This document shows, one piece after another, positions 5,037-8,466 of a stretch of 8,466 nucleotides of DNA. The notes below the pieces were generated by a model. That model saw only the letters and a program-made list of their open reading frames with translations, did not search any database and was not told where the DNA came from. The position numbers and the translations under genes were made by a program. Numbering within the stretch: the first letter of the stretch is position 1; every line of letters starts with the position of its first letter. The stretch is taken from contig DNYS01000043.1 of assembly GCA_003506735.1 (NCBI GenBank), positions 1-8,466 of the forward strand. Reading direction: 5' to 3'. Origin of the DNA: Nitrospinota bacterium (GTDB taxonomy: Bacteria > UBA8248).

Positions 5037-5720
5037 ATGGTTTTTGAAGGCATACTTGCTCAGATTCCATTATTTTCCCATTTCGGCGATGAAGAGTTGA
5101 CCGAGTTGACGTCGAAACTCCATCGCCGCCGGTTTGAAAAAGACCAGATCCTATTTCATAAAAACGACCCCGGCTCTACCCTCTACATCATTATTTCGGG
5201 AAAAGTGAAAATCGTTCTGCCCTCGGCCGAGGGAGATAACGTTATCGTCGCCCTCCTCTCCACGGGTGATTTTTTCGGGGAGCTCTCCCTTTTCGACGGC
5301 GAGCCGCGATCAGCCACTACCATCGCGGTTGATTCCACGGAAATTCTCACCCTGGCCCAAGAAGATTTCTTCCGGTATCTTTCCCTGAACCCACGTGCCT
5401 CGAAGGAAATTCTCGGCGAGTTGAGCCGCCGCCTCCGCCGCACGGACGAACTTCTCAGTGACGCGGCCTTTTGCAATTTATCCACGCGCTTGTCCAAACG
5501 GATTCTCGAACTGGCGGACCGCTACGGCCAGCCCGACGAGGAAGGAAAAACCCGAGTCAACATGAAACTCCGGCAGCAAGATCTGGCCGACATGGTGGGC
5601 GCCACGCGCGAGAGCGTGAACAAAATGTTAAAGACCTACAAGCAGAAAAGCCTGATTCGAGTGCAACGAGGGTTTATCACCATCATGGATAAAGAGGGCT
5701 TGCTCCTTCGAGCCCGCTGA
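5037..5720 (+). CDS. CRP/FNR-family transcriptional regulator
   Basis: This 227-residue protein has the two-domain CRP layout. An N-terminal cyclic-nucleotide-binding beta roll (about 5-120) carries the phosphate-binding cassette FGELSLFDGEPRSAT (80-94), keeping E82, R91 and S92, the positions that bind cAMP in E. coli CRP. A long dimer helix follows (about 121-160), then a winged helix-turn-helix (about 178-213) with recognition helix TRESVNKMLKTY (190-201). The only cysteine is C146, so an FNR-type iron-sulphur cluster is ruled out. A ligand of the cAMP kind is therefore likely but not shown. ATG 5037 has AGAGGG 5 bases ahead. It is divergent from nadX and could control that gene set or itself, though no matching operator was found. 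It converges on aroC with a 39-base gap that has only a weak, T-less hairpin. Confidence 0.92.
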   Translation: MVFEGILAQIPLFSHFGDEELTELTSKLHRRRFEKDQILFHKNDPGSTLYIIISGKVKIVLPSAEGDNVIVALLSTGDFFGELSLFDGEPRSATTIAVDSTEILTLAQEDFFRYLSLNPRASKEILGELSRRLRRTDELLSDAAFCNLSTRLSKRILELADRYGQPDEEGKTRVNMKLRQQDLADMVGATRESVNKMLKTYKQKSLIRVQRGFITIMDKEGLLLRAR

Positions 5721-5759
5721 TTATTCCCTGTCCCGGCAACTGCCCGGCGCCCTCTCGGC

Positions 5760-6842
5760 CTAATCCTTCAAATCTGCACGGCTCCCCAGCCCGCGAAGCC
5801 AATGATCCACCAAAACCAGCGCCACCATCGCCTCTCCGATCGGAACGGCCCGCGTCGCCACGCACGGATCGTGCCGGCCTTCCACGAGAACCATCGTTTT
5901 CTCGCCGGAGACGTTCACGGTATCCTGCTCTTTGGGGATAGACGATGTGGGCTTGACCACGAAGGTCAGGACTATCGGAGCTCCTGTCGAAATTCCACCC
6001 AGGATTCCGCCGGCATTATTCGTCCGGGGAACGATTTTTCCATCAACGAGATCGAAGGCATCGTTGTGCTCGGAACCCTTCATCGTGGCGGCCCTGAAGC
6101 CCGCCCCAATTTCCACGCCTTTTACCGCGTTGATTCCCATGATGGCGGCGGCCAGTTCAGCGTCCAGCCGGCCGTAGATCGGCTCCCCCAGCCCCGGCGG
6201 GGCGCCGACCGCGATGATGGAGATGATTCCGCCAAGCGAGTCCCCCTCCTTGCGCGCCTCGAGGATGGCGTTCTCCATTTTCTTGGCCGTTTCCGCATCT
6301 GGACAGCGGCAGCTATTGCGCTCGATTTCATCGAGGTCGAAATTTTCCCCGTCCCAGGCGATATCGGCCACCTGGCTGACGAAACCCTGAATGTTCACCC
6401 CTCGGTCCGAAAGAAATTTCCTCGCAACGGCTCCCGCCGCCACTCGCGACGCCGTCTCCCGCGCACTCGCCCTTCCCCCGCCGCGGTGGTCGCGCCGGCC
6501 CCATTTGGCCCAATAGGTAAAATCCGCGTGCCCGGGCCGAAACACATTCCGCAAATTATCGTATTTCGAGGAATCCGCATCCTTATTGCGAATGAGAATC
6601 GATATCGGCGCTCCGGTCGTATAGCCTTCAAACACTCCGGAGAGAATCTCGGCGCAATCTGTCTCGCCGCGCTGGGTGGTGATTTTGCTCTGGCCCGGCC
6701 GCCGGCGGTCGAGGTCGCACTGAAGGTCCGCCTCCTCCAGGGGAATGCCGGCGGGACAACCATCCACCACGACCCCGATGGCGGGTCCGTGGGACTCGCC
6801 CCAGGTCGTAAACCGGAATTTTTGCCCAAATGTATTCGACAC
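5760..6842 (-). CDS. aroC: Chorismate synthase
   Basis: AroC converts 5-enolpyruvylshikimate 3-phosphate to chorismate by trans-elimination of phosphate, needing reduced FMN, and closes the shikimate pathway in the cytoplasm. The 360 residues match the usual length. All three family signatures are intact: [18 protein letters not shown] (15-32) with H18, [20 protein letters not shown] (118-137), and [17 protein letters not shown] (323-339). The second catalytic histidine is H105 in RPGHAD. No flavin reductase domain is attached, so it should be the monofunctional type. The start is GTG 6842, giving the usual SNTFG opening, with GAGGAG at 6854-6859. It follows aroK by 21 bases and is the last gene of the miaA-aroK-aroC operon. 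Confidence 0.97.
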   Translation of the reverse strand: MSNTFGQKFRFTTWGESHGPAIGVVVDGCPAGIPLEEADLQCDLDRRRPGQSKITTQRGETDCAEILSGVFEGYTTGAPISILIRNKDADSSKYDNLRNVFRPGHADFTYWAKWGRRDHRGGGRASARETASRVAAGAVARKFLSDRGVNIQGFVSQVADIAWDGENFDLDEIERNSCRCPDAETAKKMENAILEARKEGDSLGGIISIIAVGAPPGLGEPIYGRLDAELAAAIMGINAVKGVEIGAGFRAATMKGSEHNDAFDLVDGKIVPRTNNAGGILGGISTGAPIVLTFVVKPTSSIPKEQDTVNVSGEKTMVLVEGRHDPCVATRAVPIGEAMVALVLVDHWLRGLGSRADLKD

Positions 6843-6863
6843 GGAAAAATTCTCTCCTCAAGG

Positions 6864-7406
6864 CTATTGCCGGGATTTTATCCATTCCAGAACGCGGGTG
6901 GCGGCTGCCTCCGCTCCCTTGGCGGGGGATTCCCCATCCGGATTGTCGATTATCAAATCGGCCATTTCCTCATACCGGGGAAGCCGCTCACCCAGCATCC
7001 GGCGCAACGCCGCCTCCGGGTTCGGTTCTCCATCCAGATAGGCTGGCCAACCGCCCGCCTCGATCCTGCGGACCAATTCATCCCCGGGCACCCGGATATA
7101 TATCACATAACTTTCCCGGACCAGGTCCGGGGCGGATGGGCCGAGCGCCGCGCCGCCGCCCAGGGAGAGGATCAGCCGGTGCTCTTTCACCGCCTCGGCC
7201 AGAAGGCGCCGCTCCATCTCCCGGAAACGCTCCGCCCCCAGCCGCCGGTAGGCACCCCGGACATCCAGGGTTTCACCCGCTTCCTGCGCAACCGCCTCCA
7301 TCAGGCGGCGGTCGAGGTCATCGAATGAAAACCCGACCCGCTCCGCCAGCAGCGGGCCAATGGTCGACTTTCCCGCGCTCTTGAAGCCGATGATGACGAC
7401 ATTCAT
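6864..7406 (-). CDS. aroK: Shikimate kinase, lid arginine replaced
   Basis: AroK phosphorylates shikimate at the 3-OH with ATP. The 180-residue protein has the P-loop GFKSAGKST (7-15), D30/D32 (the shikimate-binding Asp region), R62 in ERFREME, GGG at 83-85 and R141 in GERLPRYEE; all these match family ATP- or shikimate-binding positions. The lid is odd: where shikimate kinases normally have Arg-Pro (RPLL or RPxLT), this protein reads GGWPAYLD, with W120 in place of the arginine. Its context supports a working enzyme: its ATG overlaps the miaA stop by 4 bases (ATGA, 7403-7406), so translation is probably coupled, and aroC follows 21 bases on. A gluconate-kinase-like or other small-molecule kinase is less likely, given the aroC neighbour. 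Confidence 0.92.
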   Translation of the reverse strand: MNVVIIGFKSAGKSTIGPLLAERVGFSFDDLDRRLMEAVAQEAGETLDVRGAYRRLGAERFREMERRLLAEAVKEHRLILSLGGGAALGPSAPDLVRESYVIYIRVPGDELVRRIEAGGWPAYLDGEPNPEAALRRMLGERLPRYEEMADLIIDNPDGESPAKGAEAAATRVLEWIKSRQ

Positions 7407-8416
7407 CCGGCCCCGCTCTCTTTATCGCTCTGCACCGCCAGGGTTGGGGGGGAGTGATAATAGGCACGCATCGCCTCACCCGCGGTTTCCACCAGGGAAC
7501 TCCATTCGGCTTCGGCCGGTTCGAGCCAGAAAACATCGTCAATCTTCCCGAACCATGTCCGCTGGCGCTTGGCGTAATGGCGGTGAAGCCTACAAATGCG
7601 CTCGACGCATTCTTCCAGAGCAATTTCTCCCCGGTGAAGCGCCAGAGCATCTCCATAGCCAAGTCCTTCGAACGATCGCGCTTCAGTGAGATTCGCCGTG
7701 GAAAGCCAGGAGGCCTCGTCCCCCATCCCCCTCGCCAGCATTTTGCGAACCCGTTCCTCGATACGCCCGGCGTGGATTTCCGGAGGCCATTCTATTCCGA
7801 GGTAAAACGTGCGGGTGAAACCCACCGGGCTCGCCTCGGCGCGCAACTCCGAAATCGGCCGCCCGGTCGCTTCGAACACCTCCAGCGCCCGAATCAACCG
7901 CTTTCGATCATTTGGATGCACTTTCGACGCCGCCGCCGGGTCGCAATCCGATAGGCGGCGGTGAAGCGCTTCGTTTCCCTCTCGATCCGCCCATTTTTCG
8001 AGCCAGCTCCTGAAATCAAAGTCCGCGCCCGGGCCTTCGAAGAGTCCCTCGATCAAGGCACGAATGTATAGCCCGCTCCCCCCGACGACCAGGGGAAATG
8101 CCCCCCGCCCGTATATTTCCTCCACGCACCGGCGCGCCTCTTCGGCGTACAGGACGGCATTAAAAGTCTCATCCGGCTCGGCCACGTCAAGCATATGATA
8201 GGGGACGGATTCCTGCTCCCTTAATGTGGGTTTGGCCGTTCCGATAGAGAGAGACCGGTAAATCTGCCGTGCATCCGCTCCGACTATTTCGATGGAGACG
8301 CCCCGCTCCCTCAACCACCCGGTGAGGTCCACCGCCATCGATGTTTTCCCCGAGCCCGTTGCACCAACCAGTACAGCGATCGGCCGCGAATCCCCGGTCC
8401 CGTTACGGCCATACAT
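7403..8416 (-). CDS. miaA: tRNA dimethylallyltransferase
   Basis: MiaA transfers a dimethylallyl group to N6 of A37 in tRNAs reading UNN codons, the first step towards ms2i6A. The 337-residue product has the P-loop GATGSGKT (18-25), catalytic-region D48 in GADARQIY, SIGTAKP (57-63), YHMLDVAEPDETF (73-85), GGSGLY (112-117), NDRKRLIRALEVFEATGRP (169-187) and the tRNA-contacting YAKRQRTWF (281-289). ATG 8416 was chosen because GAGG lies 6 bases ahead (within GAGGTGGAAAATG) and it gives a normal length; the in-frame ATGs at 8455 and 8428 have no ribosome site. The last residues, about 322-337, form a short non-conserved tail. It heads the part of the operon visible here, with aroK translationally coupled behind it. 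Confidence 0.95.
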   Translation of the reverse strand: MYGRNGTGDSRPIAVLVGATGSGKTSMAVDLTGWLRERGVSIEIVGADARQIYRSLSIGTAKPTLREQESVPYHMLDVAEPDETFNAVLYAEEARRCVEEIYGRGAFPLVVGGSGLYIRALIEGLFEGPGADFDFRSWLEKWADREGNEALHRRLSDCDPAAASKVHPNDRKRLIRALEVFEATGRPISELRAEASPVGFTRTFYLGIEWPPEIHAGRIEERVRKMLARGMGDEASWLSTANLTEARSFEGLGYGDALALHRGEIALEECVERICRLHRHYAKRQRTWFGKIDDVFWLEPAEAEWSSLVETAGEAMRAYYHSPPTLAVQSDKESGAG

Positions 8417-8466
8417 TTTCCACCTCATTGGCGAATGTTTGAAAATCGCGATCATCGAACAATACA
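8403..8466 (-). CDS. Possible C-terminal end of an upstream gene (partial)
   Basis: In the frame one base off that of miaA, the right edge reads 20 residues, VLFDDRDFQTFANEVENVWP, then TAA at 8403-8405. The residue mix (acidic and aromatic, no rare-codon cluster) looks like real protein, and the stop would overlap the miaA start by 14 bases, typical of coupled operon genes. It is too short to name or to be certain of. Confidence 0.35.
   Translation of the reverse strand, partial: VLFDDRDFQTFANEVENVWP

Noticed and set aside
5721..5759. Terminator between the convergent CRP-family gene and aroC
   Set aside because: Only a short bulged stem (CCGGC with GCC-C-GG) with no T tract on either strand is present.
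5802..7328. 508-codon open frame on the + strand
   Set aside because: It is antisense to aroC and aroK, is rich in Arg, Pro and His as expected from a shadow frame of GC-rich genes, and has no domain.
8417..8455. Upstream in-frame ATG (8455) as the miaA start
   Set aside because: It has no ribosome site and would overlap the putative upstream gene more deeply, whereas ATG 8416 has GAGG at good spacing and gives a normal N terminus.

Overview
The window is a stretch of ordinary bacterial chromosome, moderately GC-rich and tightly packed from about 1500 onward. The genes are common ones: tRNA modification, the end of the shikimate pathway, branched-chain amino acid transamination, two NAD(P)-dependent dehydrogenases and a CRP-type regulator. 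Shine-Dalgarno sites and frequent GTG/TTG starts fit a Gram-negative-like bacterium of the Deltaproteobacteria, Nitrospinota or Tectomicrobia kind. That assignment is inference only; nothing in the window fixes the taxon.

Layout. Bases 1-729 hold no convincing protein gene. They contain two terminator-like hairpins on the + strand, the 5' part of a tRNA-Leu(CAA) gene on the - strand that runs into a strong hairpin instead of its T arm and acceptor 3' strand, a nested palindrome whose core is TGGGAGCGCTCCCA (a LacI-family-type operator), and an orphan TATAAT box. At 730-972 (-) lies a small eight-cysteine zinc-finger protein. Bases 973-1511 are mostly unexplained. From 4788 down to 1512 (-) runs a series of four genes: aspartate dehydrogenase (nadX), a D-2-hydroxyacid dehydrogenase, branched-chain aminotransferase (ilvE) and an FmdB-type zinc-ribbon protein. 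A good internal promoter sits in front of ilvE. A CRP-family regulator (5037-5720, +) is divergent from nadX across 248 bases. It converges on a - strand operon entering from the right edge: a possible upstream gene end, then miaA, aroK and aroC, with a 4-base overlap and a 21-base gap between the last two junctions.

How the genes may work together. AroK and AroC catalyse two steps of chorismate synthesis and are co-transcribed with the tRNA isopentenyltransferase MiaA. NadX, the hydroxyacid dehydrogenase and IlvE all interconvert amino acids, 2-oxo acids or 2-hydroxy acids, and a shared role is plausible but unproven. The divergent CRP-type gene could control them.

I see no defence system, CRISPR array, transposase or other clearly new system. 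The points most worth a second look are the tRNA remnant fused to a hairpin, the nested palindrome beside it, the RING/FYVE-like cysteine spacing of the 80-residue protein, and the loss of the usual lid arginine in AroK.
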